From: Prevotella merdae
GTDB taxonomy: Bacteria > Bacteroidota > Bacteroidia > Bacteroidales > Bacteroidaceae
Length of the DNA: 37,940 nucleotides
Direction of reading: 5' to 3'
Assembly (NCBI RefSeq): GCF_900290275.1
Contig: NZ_LT985324.1
Location: 958,073 to 996,012, forward strand
The position numbers and the translations under genes are program-made. The notes beneath the pieces are model-generated. The model worked only from the letters and a program-made list of their open reading frames with translations. It was not told the origin of the DNA and made no database searches. Below, one piece after another: positions 23,408 through 34,200 of the stretch (its first letter is position 1; every line of letters begins with the position of its first letter).

Positions 23408-23448
23408 AAATTTTATGTCGATTGCAAAAGTTTTAACTGATGGCATAG

Positions 23449-23491
23449 ATTCAGAACAAGCATGAATTGTATTCAGAACAAGCATGAATTT
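23449..23491. repeat. Two-copy 22-base direct repeat
   Basis: ATTCAGAACAAGCATGAATT occurs twice in tandem with a 22-base period, overlapping the very end of the minus-strand gene at 23490. Core and period loosely resemble the array at 18141-18290. Confidence 0.65.
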
Positions 23492-23942
23492 AAACTACAA
23501 ACGAAGCTCCATACACCAACAACAAATAGCGCAGTAACTTTCCGATACTAATACTTGTAATTGAGATAACGATATTAGCCTTCATCAATCCGAGCAATAT
23601 TGTGATGGCACTTCCAAGAATTGGCAAGAAGGCAAAGAATCCCATCCAGGCTCCACGACCGCCTACAAAACGCTGTGCCTTATCAAGACTTTCTTTCTTG
23701 ACGTGCAGATAACGCTCAATCCAATCAAGTCGGCCCATGCGTCCTACTCCATAGTTGAACATCGAGCCAAGCACATTGCCTATAGTTCCATATATTACCA
23801 ATGGCAACGGCTCTAAACCTGCAGCTTGCAAACCCACCATAACGGCCTCGCTACTAAACGGGAAGAAACTTCCGGCAAGAAATGCCGACAACAACATTCC
23901 CCAATAGCCCCAATCAACAAGACAACTTAGAATGGCATCCAT
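23490..23942 (-). CDS. yqaA: YqaA-like small DedA/SNARE-associated membrane protein
   Basis: The 150-residue inner-membrane protein has the YqaA/DedA pattern: an amphipathic start (MDAILSCLVDWGYWGMLLSAFLAG), F-PFSSEAVMVGLQAAG, GTIGNVLGS-NYGVGR, and a second glycine/proline-rich block (FFAFLPILGSAITILLGLMKANI). The DedA superfamily includes lipid scramblases or transporters, and the role of the short YqaA branch is unknown. Its start overlaps the end of the upstream membrane protein by 16 bases, so the two are likely coupled. A terminator follows at 23373. Confidence 0.8.
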   Translation of the reverse strand: MDAILSCLVDWGYWGMLLSAFLAGSFFPFSSEAVMVGLQAAGLEPLPLVIYGTIGNVLGSMFNYGVGRMGRLDWIERYLHVKKESLDKAQRFVGGRGAWMGFFAFLPILGSAITILLGLMKANIVISITSISIGKLLRYLLLVYGASFVV

Positions 23943-24859
23943 ATATTTATAAAAGTCAGTATAACTGTAAGTATCAATATTATATAAAACGAGATGTTGG
24001 TAATGCGAGTATTCGTCAACGCTATGTAATGTCCAATCATTGGCGAGCTGCTAACTATGAGCAACGCCAGCAGAAAGTCGATATGTTGAGGCTGCAAGAT
24101 AATGAACACTATCGAACATATAGCCATTACAGAAAAAATCTCAAACAACATACGTGTACGTATCTTGTCCTTGTAATTGTTCAAGCGGAAATGAATCATA
24201 CCCATAACCGACAATATAGCTACATACGAGGCTGTAACAATATGCGACAATGGCATAGTGGTCCATTCCATTATACTGTCAAACTGAATGAGTTCCTGGA
24301 AATGGTTTGGAATGTAATCCATTTGTCCGCAATATATGTAATAGGCACCAACAAACCAATAAGGCACTACTATTCCTAAAATCGAAGCAAAAAAGGCTCT
24401 GAGGTTTCTTATCATTATATTTGTACACAACAATATCCATGCTACGGGCACAAGATAAAGAATCTGTACAAAGAACACGCTTGCTATGCCAAGCATCATG
24501 AAAGCATAAAACACACGTCCAATAGCCCTATTATCCTGATAGGCGCTAAACAGGAATAGATAGAAGGATATGAAACATGACTGCACTATGCCGCAACGAA
24601 TGTCAACAAACAAGAAATGCGACATTACAGCAAGAGCAAGAAACGAACAAGATACCATACGACTATAGATACGTATGAGCGCATTTGAATTGTTGAGCAA
24701 CATTATCAGGAAAGAGGAAATGGCAAGCAAGCCAAACTGCAACCACAGTTTATCGGCAAACAATCCTCCTGCTGCACATACCAAAAACGCATAAACACCT
24801 GTTAAGGGTAATGCTATACGGCTTTCGGCCACATGGTTTTGAAATCGCTTTACTATCAT
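23927..24859 (-). CDS. Polytopic membrane protein of unknown function
   Basis: The 310-residue protein has about nine hydrophobic spans and almost no soluble loops longer than 20 residues except near 195-210. I do not recognise motifs. The overall look is of a Bacteroidales DUF6427-like membrane protein, but this is a guess. It follows a terminator behind purD and overlaps the yqaA-like gene. No TAnnTTTG element is visible just upstream. Confidence 0.65.
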   Translation of the reverse strand: MIVKRFQNHVAESRIALPLTGVYAFLVCAAGGLFADKLWLQFGLLAISSFLIMLLNNSNALIRIYSRMVSCSFLALAVMSHFLFVDIRCGIVQSCFISFYLFLFSAYQDNRAIGRVFYAFMMLGIASVFFVQILYLVPVAWILLCTNIMIRNLRAFFASILGIVVPYWFVGAYYIYCGQMDYIPNHFQELIQFDSIMEWTTMPLSHIVTASYVAILSVMGMIHFRLNNYKDKIRTRMLFEIFSVMAICSIVFIILQPQHIDFLLALLIVSSSPMIGHYIALTNTRITNISFYIILILTVILTFINIWMPF

Positions 24860-24877
24860 TATTTTCCGTTTATATTT

Positions 24878-24921
24878 AAAAAAAATAGTCAGGCTCCACC
24901 AACATGTGTTAGTGGTAAGCC
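24878..24921 (-). terminator. Terminator behind purD
   Basis: On the minus strand the stem GGCTTACCACTAAC (24921-24908) pairs with GTTGGTGGAGCC (24903-24892) with one bulge, followed by eight T (24885-24878). It separates purD from the membrane-protein pair. Confidence 0.75.
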
Positions 24922-24983
24922 CGACATTTATATTACTTCACCCAAGATAATGGGTTGTCAATTAGATGTCTATTAGCTCTCGC

Positions 24984-26252
24984 TTATAGGTCCTGACCAA
25001 TATCACGACGGAAGTACTTGCCCTCGAACTCTATCTTGCGAGCCTCCTCAAACGACTTTGCAAGAGCCTCGGCCTTATCCTTGCCATAAGAGCTTACAGC
25101 AATAACACGACCGCCATTGGTTACTACATTGCCATCCTTAAGGGCTGTACCCGAGTGGAATACAACAGAACCTTCAACCTTGTCGAGACCATTAATTACA
25201 AAGCCCTTCTTGTAAGCCTCTGGATAGCCACCGCTTACAAGCATAACGCATACAGCAGCACGTGGGTCAAATTCTATCTCTCGCTTATCGAGGTCGCCTG
25301 CGGCAACGCCCTCAAAAAGGTCTACTATATCACTCTTAAGGCGAAGCATAACGCTCTCGGTTTCTGGGTCGCCCATACGACAGTTATACTCGATAACCAT
25401 AGGCTCGCCTTCAACATTAATCAAACCAAAGAAGATAAAGCCCTTATAGTCGATGCCTTCCTGGGCCAATCCCTCTACTGTAGGACGGATAATACGATCG
25501 TCTACCTTCTTCATCCAAGCCTCATCGGCAAAAGGTACTGGAGTAACGCTACCCATACCACCAGTATTCAAGCCAGTATCGTGCTCGCCAATGCGCTTGT
25601 AGTCCTTAGCCTCTGGCAATATCTTATAGTTCTTGCCGTCGGTCAACACAAATACCGAACATTCAATACCGCTGAGGAACTCCTCAATAACCACGCGGGC
25701 AGAAGCGTTGCCAAACATACCGCCAAGCATATCCTTAAGCTCCTTCTTAGCCTCCTCAAGAGTAGGAACAATAAGCACGCCCTTGCCAGCACACAAACCG
25801 TCGGCCTTAAGCACATAAGGAGCCTTGAGAGTTTCAAGGAACTTAAGTCCCTCCTCAAGTGTTGTGCCGTCGAATGTCTCATACTTAGCAGTAGGGATAT
25901 TGTGGCGCATCATAAAACGCTTGGCAAAGTCCTTGCTGCCTTCAAGCACAGCACCAGCTTTTGACGGACCTATAACAGGAATGTTCTTTGTGCGCTCGTC
26001 GTCGCAGAAATCGTCATATACACCCTTAACCAATGGATCCTCTGGGCCTACAACAACCATATCAATGGCATTATCAACGCAGAATTGTTTCAAAGCTTCA
26101 AAATCATCAGCCTTGATGTCAACGTTCTCGCCTACCTCTGCTGTTCCGGCATTACCGGGAGCAATGTATAGTTTTTCACACTTGTCGCTTTGGGCGATCT
26201 TCCATGCCAAGGCGTGCTCTCTGCCGCCACTTCCCAACAAAAGAACTTTCAT
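24984..26252 (-). CDS. purD: Phosphoribosylamine-glycine ligase
   Basis: The 422-residue protein is a full-length PurD. It opens [20 protein letters not shown] and has [10 protein letters not shown], an ATP-grasp domain ([18 protein letters not shown]), [32 protein letters not shown] and the C-terminal [13 protein letters not shown] block. It joins phosphoribosylamine and glycine with ATP in the second step of purine synthesis. It lies 114 bases downstream of the S9 peptidase gene on the same strand, and a GC-rich hairpin is in the gap. Confidence 0.96.
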   Translation of the reverse strand: MKVLLLGSGGREHALAWKIAQSDKCEKLYIAPGNAGTAEVGENVDIKADDFEALKQFCVDNAIDMVVVGPEDPLVKGVYDDFCDDERTKNIPVIGPSKAGAVLEGSKDFAKRFMMRHNIPTAKYETFDGTTLEEGLKFLETLKAPYVLKADGLCAGKGVLIVPTLEEAKKELKDMLGGMFGNASARVVIEEFLSGIECSVFVLTDGKNYKILPEAKDYKRIGEHDTGLNTGGMGSVTPVPFADEAWMKKVDDRIIRPTVEGLAQEGIDYKGFIFFGLINVEGEPMVIEYNCRMGDPETESVMLRLKSDIVDLFEGVAAGDLDKREIEFDPRAAVCVMLVSGGYPEAYKKGFVINGLDKVEGSVVFHSGTALKDGNVVTNGGRVIAVSSYGKDKAEALAKSFEEARKIEFEGKYFRRDIGQDL

Positions 26253-26291
26253 CTCTTATATTGTTTTTATGTTAAACAGTAGCCCCACCCC

Positions 26292-26319
26292 CTACTCCTC
26301 CACATAGGGAGGAGAGTAG
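26292..26319. other. Hairpin between the peptidase gene and purD
   Basis: CTACTCCTCC (26292-26301) pairs with GGAGGAGAGTAG (26308-26319) apart from a 2-base bulge. There is no T tract, so it may be an RNA processing or stability element rather than a terminator. Confidence 0.45.
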
Positions 26320-26366
26320 AGTGTGTGCCGCTTGAGTTTTTTTTATTGATATTAATTATAAAAGCC

Positions 26367-28589
26367 TTACTTCAGATAATCGAAGAAATACTGGCTTATG
26401 CGCTCGTGCAAATGAGTGCTCTGATGTCCGCGCATGTTGTGCGGTTCGCCAGGATAGACAAAGAAGTCGGGCTGTGTGCCAGCTGCAATACATGCCTTGA
26501 TGAATGTGAGGCAATGTTGAGGTACAACAGTTGCGTCGTTGTAGCCTGTGATAATCTGCAACTTACCCTTGAGGTCCTTTGCCTTGTATAGCAATGATGT
26601 CTTCTTGTAACCCTCTGGATTTGTCTGAGGAGTATCCATATAGCGTTCGCCATACATCACCTCGTACCAATGCCAATCGATAACTGGACCACCAGCTACA
26701 CCAACCTTAAACACATCGGGATAGTTGGTCATAAGCGAGATAGTCATAAAGCCACCAAAGCTCCATCCATGTACACCAATGCGGTCGGCATCAACATAAG
26801 GCAGAGTCTTCAAGTATTCCACACCTTTCATCTGGTCCTTCATCTCCTCCTGACCAAGCTGGCGGAATGTAGCCTGCTCAAATGCCTTGCCACGATTCTC
26901 CGAACCACGGTTGTCGAGAATAAAGAGCAGATAGCCATTCTGTGCCATGTATGTCTCCCATGAGCGTGAAGAGTAATGCCAACGAGCGTCAACATTATGA
27001 GCGTGAGGTCCACCATATACATATATTATAGTAGGATACTTCTTCTTAGGGTCGAAGTTAGTAGGCTTCACCATACGCCAGTAAAGGTCGGTTTCGCCGT
27101 CAGCAGCCTTAACAGTTCCGCACGAATACTCAGGAACATTGTATCCCTTCCAAGGATCCTCAGCATGGAAGTAGCTAAGCTTTTTGCCATTCTCGGTATT
27201 CACAATAGCGATATTGTTGGGAACATCAGGCGAAGAGTATTTGTCGAATACAAATGCTCCGCTCTCACTCAACAATCCATTATGCCAACCATTGCCAGTC
27301 TCGTCTACACGAGTGCGCTTGCCTGTCTTAACATCAACGGCAAAGAGGTTGCGCTGGATTGGATTAATCTCGTTAGAGGCAATGATGATGCTCTTGCGCT
27401 TGGCGTTAAAGCCAAGTACTTCCATCACAACCCACTTGCCAGATGTAAGCTGCTTGATATCAAGCGACTCTGTGTTGTGGGCCATGCGGCTGCCATGCTT
27501 GCCAAGAGTGCAAAGATAAAGGTGGTTGTAACCATCCTTCTGGCTCTGCATTATAAACTGGCTGTTGTCCCATGGCAAGAACATTATAGGATGCTGTGGC
27601 TCAACATACTTCTCGTCGGTTTCGCGATATAGCTCGCCAGTCTTTTCGCCTGTAGTAGCGTTGTAGCTAACAAGACGGCAGTCGTTCTGGTCGCGATTAA
27701 GCTCGAACATATATATCGTCTTGTCGTCTGGGCTCCATGAGATATTGGTGAAGTAGCGGTCCTTAGGATTGCCAGCCTTAAGATATATTGTCTTGCCGGT
27801 AGCCGAGTCGAACACGCCAACAGTAACCTCGTGCGATGTCTCACCAGTCATAGGATATTTGTCAGGAGCAGCTACGGCGCTGCAAGTCTGAGTTTCTGGA
27901 TGATTGAAATAATCTATCTCTGGGATAGTTACCTGAGGATAGTCAACCACCATCGACTGGTCCATACGATAGAAGGCAAGCTTAGTGCCGTCGTTGCTGA
28001 AGAAAGTGCCTTTATGGATGCCAAACTCGTCGCGATGAACACTCTGTCCGTATACAATCTCGCGTGAACCATCCTTAGAGAGTTGCCACTCCTTGACACC
28101 ACGACGCACGTAAAGATTGTTGTCACGAAGGATAGCCATAGCGCCACTCTTGTAGTTGCTCTCAAGCAGATTGTCGCCATCGGCAATCTCAGTCTCGCTT
28201 ACAAGACTATGCTTATTGAAGTCAACGGTATAGATGTTAGCTCCATCGCGCAATACCACAACCGACTTGTCGGCATATGGGAACTTGGCACCACCAAGCG
28301 AATTAACCTTAATGGAACGTGTAGGAGCAATCCATTGGTTTATTTCGCTCTTGTCAAAGAGTTTTGTCTCCTTGCCGTTGGTCTTGTTCACTATATAGCA
28401 AGCGTTGCCTTCAAGGCGCACAAGCTGGTCGCCCCACCATGTGCAATAGCGAGACTTAGGAACCATGTTGTAATAGTTATGTCCACCAAAGTTCAAGTCT
28501 TCGAGAGTGAACTCCTTTAGCTGTTGTGCGCTAACAGTTAGCGACGCAAACAAGCCAAACAATAGTGTTGATAGATACTTAATCTTCAT
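26367..28589 (-). CDS. S9-family dipeptidyl peptidase (DPP IV-like)
   Basis: The start at 28589 gives 740 residues with a signal peptide (MKIKYLSTLLFGLFASLTVSAQQ); the longer upstream frame reads through the neighbouring gene. A beta-propeller N-terminal domain (about 30-500) precedes an alpha/beta-hydrolase domain with Ser610 (GWSFGG), Asp685 (TGYNDATV) and His717 (GEPHNMRG). The DEFG motif at 187-190 stands where DPP IV has its substrate-binding Glu pair, with Asp as the first residue. It is probably periplasmic and trims dipeptides or tripeptides, often after proline. Its start overlaps the end of the rRNA methyltransferase gene by 11 bases, so it belongs to that operon. Confidence 0.9.
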   Translation of the reverse strand: MKIKYLSTLLFGLFASLTVSAQQLKEFTLEDLNFGGHNYYNMVPKSRYCTWWGDQLVRLEGNACYIVNKTNGKETKLFDKSEINQWIAPTRSIKVNSLGGAKFPYADKSVVVLRDGANIYTVDFNKHSLVSETEIADGDNLLESNYKSGAMAILRDNNLYVRRGVKEWQLSKDGSREIVYGQSVHRDEFGIHKGTFFSNDGTKLAFYRMDQSMVVDYPQVTIPEIDYFNHPETQTCSAVAAPDKYPMTGETSHEVTVGVFDSATGKTIYLKAGNPKDRYFTNISWSPDDKTIYMFELNRDQNDCRLVSYNATTGEKTGELYRETDEKYVEPQHPIMFLPWDNSQFIMQSQKDGYNHLYLCTLGKHGSRMAHNTESLDIKQLTSGKWVVMEVLGFNAKRKSIIIASNEINPIQRNLFAVDVKTGKRTRVDETGNGWHNGLLSESGAFVFDKYSSPDVPNNIAIVNTENGKKLSYFHAEDPWKGYNVPEYSCGTVKAADGETDLYWRMVKPTNFDPKKKYPTIIYVYGGPHAHNVDARWHYSSRSWETYMAQNGYLLFILDNRGSENRGKAFEQATFRQLGQEEMKDQMKGVEYLKTLPYVDADRIGVHGWSFGGFMTISLMTNYPDVFKVGVAGGPVIDWHWYEVMYGERYMDTPQTNPEGYKKTSLLYKAKDLKGKLQIITGYNDATVVPQHCLTFIKACIAAGTQPDFFVYPGEPHNMRGHQSTHLHERISQYFFDYLK

Positions 28590-30114
28590 CGTCAAAACCT
28601 TTTTTATTGAAACCTCTGCCACCCTTACGGTCGCCTTTAAATCCCTTGCCAAACGATTTTTCTCCATCACGTCCACGTCCGAATGACTTGCCACCACGCT
28701 TGCCGAATGATTTCTCCTCATCACGATCGAAGCGCTTGCCTCCAAACGATTTCTCCTCATCACGGTTAAAGCGCTTGCCACCAAATGAGCCACGTCTATC
28801 GTCGTTATCCTTGCGACGCTCAAAAGAACGGAACTTGAATGAGCGAATATCTGCCTCGGCATTCTCTGCATCCTCATCAAGACGTTTTTTAAACTCACGG
28901 TTCTTCTTAAAGCGATGCTTCTCGGCCATCTGGCGTTTCTCATCCTCTGTCTTAACGATACCACCCTCTTGACGGAACTCCTTCATGGTGCCATCAAAGA
29001 TGCTGTACTTGCGGAACTCGCATTCGAGCGAACCGTTGAATACAGGTATCTTGATTGAAGGCTTAAGACCAATAGCCTCGAAACACTCCTGACGATAGCT
29101 TAGAACCCATGCCTCGTTGCCCATGAAGGCGTGCTTAAGACGCTCGCCAATCATCTTGTATGTATTAAGGAGGTTAGGTGTCGAGATACGTTCGCCATAA
29201 GGAGGATTTACAACGAGTATACTCTTCTCGGCAGGCTTGGTAAAGTCCTTGAAGTCGGCACAATCGATAGTAATGTCCTTAGAAAGACCAGCAGCACGAA
29301 CATTAAGACGAGCTGTATTTACAGCCTTCATATCAATGTCGTAGCCATATATATGGTGTGTAAACTCACGCTCCTGAGAGTCGTCATTATAAATAGTGTC
29401 AAACAACTCGGCATCAAAGTCGGGCCACTTCTCAAAAGCAAACTCCTTGCGGAATACACCCGGGCTCATGTTGCGTGCAATAAGCGCAGCCTCGATAGCC
29501 AATGTACCTGAGCCACACATCGGATCGATGAAATCGGTCTCACCCTTCCAACCAGTCATCAATATCATACCGGCAGCAAGCACCTCGTTGAGAGGAGCCT
29601 CAACAGACTCCTGACGATAGCCGCGACGATGAAGCGACTCGCCACTTGAGTCGAGTGATAGTGTTGCGGCAGTCTCGGCTATATGAATATTTAGACGAAT
29701 ATCAGGGTTGCTTACTGAGATATTTGGACGTGTGCCAGTCTTCTCGCGGAACTGGTCGACAATGGCATCCTTAACCTTATATGTCACAAAGCGCGAATTT
29801 CTAAACTCCTCCGAATAAACAACAGAGTCAACCGAGAATGTTTTTCCCTTCTCGATATACTGGCTCCAGTCTATCTTCTTAATTTCTTCATAGACATCAT
29901 CGGCAGAAGCAGCCTTGAATTTGGCAATAGGTTTAAGAATACGTATTGCAGTATGAAGCTGGAAATTAGCGCGATACATCATCTCCTTGTCACCGGTAAA
30001 CGAAACCATACGTCTACCAATCTGCACATTATTAGCACCAATCTGTGTAAGTTCTTTTGCCAGGACGGGCTCCAGGCCCATAAAGGTCTTGGCAATAAGT
30101 TCAAAATCATTCAT
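28579..30114 (-). CDS. rlmL: RlmL-type rRNA guanine-N2 methyltransferase with basic tail
   Basis: The 511-residue protein has a ferredoxin-like and THUMP N-terminal part (about 1-155), then an N2-guanine methyltransferase domain with DPMCGSGTLAIEAA (198-211) and the catalytic NPPYG (303-307). This matches the N-terminal half of E. coli RlmL (m2G2445 of 23S rRNA). Residues about 390-511 form an unusual tail: charged helix, then repeats of KSFGGKRF(N/D)RDEE and KSFG-G, rich in Gly, Arg, Lys and Phe, ending DDED. The tail resembles RNA-binding ends of DEAD-box helicases. It lies 36 bases after cysE and overlaps the peptidase gene by 11. Confidence 0.88.
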   Translation of the reverse strand: MNDFELIAKTFMGLEPVLAKELTQIGANNVQIGRRMVSFTGDKEMMYRANFQLHTAIRILKPIAKFKAASADDVYEEIKKIDWSQYIEKGKTFSVDSVVYSEEFRNSRFVTYKVKDAIVDQFREKTGTRPNISVSNPDIRLNIHIAETAATLSLDSSGESLHRRGYRQESVEAPLNEVLAAGMILMTGWKGETDFIDPMCGSGTLAIEAALIARNMSPGVFRKEFAFEKWPDFDAELFDTIYNDDSQEREFTHHIYGYDIDMKAVNTARLNVRAAGLSKDITIDCADFKDFTKPAEKSILVVNPPYGERISTPNLLNTYKMIGERLKHAFMGNEAWVLSYRQECFEAIGLKPSIKIPVFNGSLECEFRKYSIFDGTMKEFRQEGGIVKTEDEKRQMAEKHRFKKNREFKKRLDEDAENAEADIRSFKFRSFERRKDNDDRRGSFGGKRFNRDEEKSFGGKRFDRDEEKSFGKRGGKSFGRGRDGEKSFGKGFKGDRKGGRGFNKKGFDDED

Positions 30115-30150
30115 ATTTTTAGTAAACTGTTTTATTTTCTTTATCTAATG

Positions 30151-31044
30151 CTATGTTGTTTCACATCGTTTAATAGTGTCGGCCTGCATGTCTTCAGTAA
30201 CCCACATGTTTGCGCCTATTACACACCCGTTGCCAATTGTTATACGTCCAAGAACCGTGGCATTGGCATATATAATAACGTTGTTGCCGATAATTGGATG
30301 ACGTGGAATTCCTTTTATAGGATTGCCTTCCGCATCAAGCGGAAAGCTCTTTGCGCCAAGCGTAACACCCTGGTATATTTTCACATTATCACCAATAACA
30401 CATGTTGCACCTATCACAACACCCGTGCCATGGTCTATTGTGAAATACTTTCCTATCCTTGCGTTAGGATGTATGTCTATACCTGTTTCAGAATGTGCAA
30501 GCTCTGTCAGCATTCTTGGAATTAGAGGCACACCAAGCAACGCCAGCTCATGTGCTACACGATAGTTGGTCAAGGTCTTGATTATAGGATAGCAAGATAT
30601 TACCTCACTTGTGCTTTCGGCAGCTGGGTCGCCGTTGAAAGCCGCAATTACATCAGTACTTAACACCTCGCGTATAGCTGGTAGTCGCTCAATAAGTTGC
30701 GACGACAGTTTGTGGGCAATTTGCTTGATATTGCAATTGCACTTATCGTCAGCATTATATTCCATAAAACATAATCCAGCCTGAATCTGTTGACTCAACA
30801 AGTGGTAGAGTCGTTCCACATCTACACCTATATGATAATGAAGCGTATGTATGTTAACCGAAGAATTGCCATAGTAGCCAGGAAAAAGAATCGCCCTTAA
30901 CAACATAACTATCTCTTCGAGGATTTTCCCCGAAGGTAAAGGATTGCCGTCACGATGCGGATGGAATAGCCCCTTAAAAGATTGGGGGTTGGACAACTTG
31001 TCCACCGTTGTGGCGAGCGTTTGCATTAAGTTATTGTCACTCAT
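30151..31044 (-). CDS. cysE: Serine O-acetyltransferase
   Basis: The 297-residue protein is of the EpsC/CysE type. An alpha-helical N-terminal part precedes a left-handed beta-helix of hexapeptide repeats (IDIHPNARIGKYFTIDHGTGVVIGATCVIGDNVKIYQGVTLG), with the catalytic His-Asp region around IDHGTG and a C-terminal VIGANMWV loop. It makes O-acetylserine for cysteine synthesis. It appears to lead an operon with rlmL, the S9 peptidase and possibly purD. A minus-strand TAATTTTG is at 31130-31137. Confidence 0.92.
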   Translation of the reverse strand: MSDNNLMQTLATTVDKLSNPQSFKGLFHPHRDGNPLPSGKILEEIVMLLRAILFPGYYGNSSVNIHTLHYHIGVDVERLYHLLSQQIQAGLCFMEYNADDKCNCNIKQIAHKLSSQLIERLPAIREVLSTDVIAAFNGDPAAESTSEVISCYPIIKTLTNYRVAHELALLGVPLIPRMLTELAHSETGIDIHPNARIGKYFTIDHGTGVVIGATCVIGDNVKIYQGVTLGAKSFPLDAEGNPIKGIPRHPIIGNNVIIYANATVLGRITIGNGCVIGANMWVTEDMQADTIKRCETT

Positions 31045-31129
31045 TTGTTTCTGTTCGAATTTTCAATAAGTTTCTCCCTGTCTATATTGGTAATGGGGCA
31101 ACAAAAGCTATAGCTTAACTTTTATGGCA

Positions 31130-31137
31130 CAAAATTA
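31130..31137 (-). promoter_or_regulatory. -7 element for cysE
   Basis: The minus strand reads TAATTTTG, giving a leader of about 80 bases. No convincing -33 partner is present. Confidence 0.5.
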
Positions 31138-31200
31138 CTAATAATAATCAAGAAATCGCACATAATTGTCCAAATTATTACATTTCTTTTTATTTAATCG

Positions 31201-34200
31201 CTAACGCACACCTTGCCATATGGCGCTTGGCATTTTAAGCGAAACAAGCAATGTACCGTTATCCGAACGTGCGGATATACCACATGCCCGCGCCCCGGTA
31301 TATTCTCCCAAGTCGCGCATTATTTGACAGCAAACAAGGAAGTCGACATCTGGGGTTAACGACGAGAACAAGCCAACAGGCGATATTGCGTACAATGAAT
31401 CCAATATTATGTCTACATCTATATAGTTGTCGGCCGTTTCACGCTCTACTATCTTTGGTTTTTTGCCCTTATTCTTTTTACGAAGAATGGCAAGCAGCAA
31501 GTTGATGGACACATTTGGAGCAGCAAGCGTACCGGCGGTATTCAACACATTTGCGGCATGCGAAATCAGAGTTGTATACAGGGTTTTGTAATATTCAGCC
31601 AGTTCGGCAAGAACATTATCATCTACCGTCGAATCCTCTGACGCAATTAATTGTTTTAGGCGTGAAGGATAATACATGGTTTCGTGCTTCAACGACGACA
31701 AGCAATTGTCAAGTACATTACACGACACATACAATCTGTCACTATCCATTTCTACACGGCGCAATTGATCGGAAGCATCATTTTGCGCGTCTGCCAGTTT
31801 GCCAACAAGCTTATTATCCTCTTCAAGGCAAGAACGTATCTCATTAAAAAGTGACAAAAACACTTTTGGACATTTTTTTGCTGTATACGACAAAGCATCG
31901 TTTTTGGCATCTTGCCCGTTAAGTTTCCATATCTCATCTATCTTATGCAATTTATAGTCGGTTGTGGTATGCTTATCCTTTAGCACATTGTTTATAGAGT
32001 TGATTTGGTCTATATACAAATGCAGATGCATACGTTGACGATAATACAGAAGATAATATGCCGGGAATATGCCAAGTAACAAGGCAACAAGCATAATAAT
32101 GGCTATGTTGCGGTTGTTGTTGGCCTTCTGCATAGTATAGACATACGATGCCAAAGTGTTGTCGGCACTAACCTCTCTAAACAGCTGAGTGTAAACAGTA
32201 TTGTTGTAATTGTACAAGTTCCATTTGTGCAAGGCAAGAGCGGCCACAGCTGTCTCGTTACGAATATCGAGGATTATGTTGAAATCAACTTTCGCGCTAT
32301 CACGCAGCCATGTCAGTTCGGCTGCCTTTGCTGGATAATCGCCATTGAGCCGAAGCAACTTTGACTTTCTTGTTGCAGCAGGATGCGCCATGGCATACGA
32401 TTGATTGAGGTAATGCAAACAGCTATCGGCAAACGATATTGTCCGCATGTAATTTCCTTTTACATTAGAGAAATATGCACTATCGGCAAAAGCATTAGCA
32501 CGAGCTGTGGCCAATTCTTTCTTTTCAATATTGTTGGCAAACAATTGCGAGCCTCCTGCAAGCATTATGGCAACAATAGCTATACGGACAATTCCTTTTG
32601 GCAAGCGAAAATAGAATCGGCTACCTACACCTATCTTGCTTTCTACACCAATGGTACATACTTTAAAGATGGCACTAAGCTTGCGATACTTTTCGATAAT
32701 TCCCTTGCAGTTGATCAATCCAAAACCATGTCCATGTTCTGTGTCTGTATTGGTAGTGTCGTTTATCAACTTATGCTTAAAAACATCACTCGCCTGCTCG
32801 TCTGTCATACCACAACCGTTATCGGCTATAGATATTTCCACATATTCATCTGTATCAACAGAAGAAACAGAAACGACACCACCAGAGGGAGTATAACGGC
32901 GAGCGTTTTCAACCATAGTATTGAGCATGAACAATGTAAGTACGCGGTCTGCCTTAACGACAGAATCGGTACTTTTTACGTCCAAATCAATTCCGTGCAA
33001 TCTGAATGTCATAGAGTTCTGCTTTAACATCTCAAACAGTTGGGCAAGGCAGAAACTCTCCACACGTAGTTGAAAATCGCCTTGCTTCAGTTGTATCCAA
33101 TGAGTCAATTGTCTGTTGCTTGCGTCTATTGAGTCTAAGAGTTGCATTATGTAGTCCATACATGCCTTACGCTTTTCCGAACGTCCAACCAATCTAAGGG
33201 TTGCTATCTCGCGTTGCATACGACTAATTAATGGCGTTACCGTAGAGGCAAGCCACACCTTGGCGCGTTGTTCTATATTGCGCTCTCTAAGACGGTTTAG
33301 TTTATTGGCACTTACTAATGTGTCCTCTTTTGTTTCTTCAACAGCATCCTTCAGGCTTTCTATTCGCTTCAGGCTATCCTTTTTCCACTCGTCAAGAGGC
33401 TTCCTTAATTCGTCTATTGAAGGTACATTGTTGTGCTTGTGTCGCCAATAACCAAAATAGACGAGCATAACCACAATGAGGACAATAATTACTATAACGG
33501 CAACTATCATCATGTCAAGCTGTCGTAATGAGACATTAAGTTGTTCGGCACGAGCCTCCAAGAATCGATCTTGTCGAGAGTAGTCTTGTAAGTCAAGGTA
33601 GATATTGCGATTATAGTCGCTTTGTGCCTTATTGTCGATTGCAGCATACACTATGCTTAACTGCTCACGTATAGAGGCCACCAAATCAGGAGCCGCATTA
33701 ATGGCTGTATCTCGCTTTAAGGCATTCTCCAAACACACTAAAGCCGATTGATAATCGGATATCGAGCGATAGGCCTCAGACAAGGTACGCCATGCACCTG
33801 CTGTTTGATAAACATCGCCATATTGCTCGAATATCTCAAGAGCACGCTGGGCAAGGTTACCAGCCAGCAAACTGTCTGGCATCATATATACATTTAAGTA
33901 ATCAATCTCTTGCACGTTGTTTTGCATAAGCTTACGTCTATCGCTGTACACTTGTAGATGTTCGCTTATAGCCTGCATGGAGTTGGCCTCCCAAAAGTTG
34001 TAATTATATTGGCGCGACAGTAGATAGCAACGCATAAGATAATCAAATTCCGACTGCATAAGTTCATCATGAGAACGTGCGTTAAGCACTCCTCCGGCAC
34101 CTATATTATAATAGTAAGCAAGCAGTTGGGCAGTATCCTTAACAATAGGTCCGACTGGGTCAATCTCCGACAAAACCTCTGAAGATTTAAGATGTTGGCC

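Noticed and set aside
28590..28964. Longer N-terminus for the S9 peptidase (865 residues)
   Set aside because: The extra part overlaps the rRNA methyltransferase gene out of frame and would hide the signal peptide that starts at 28589.
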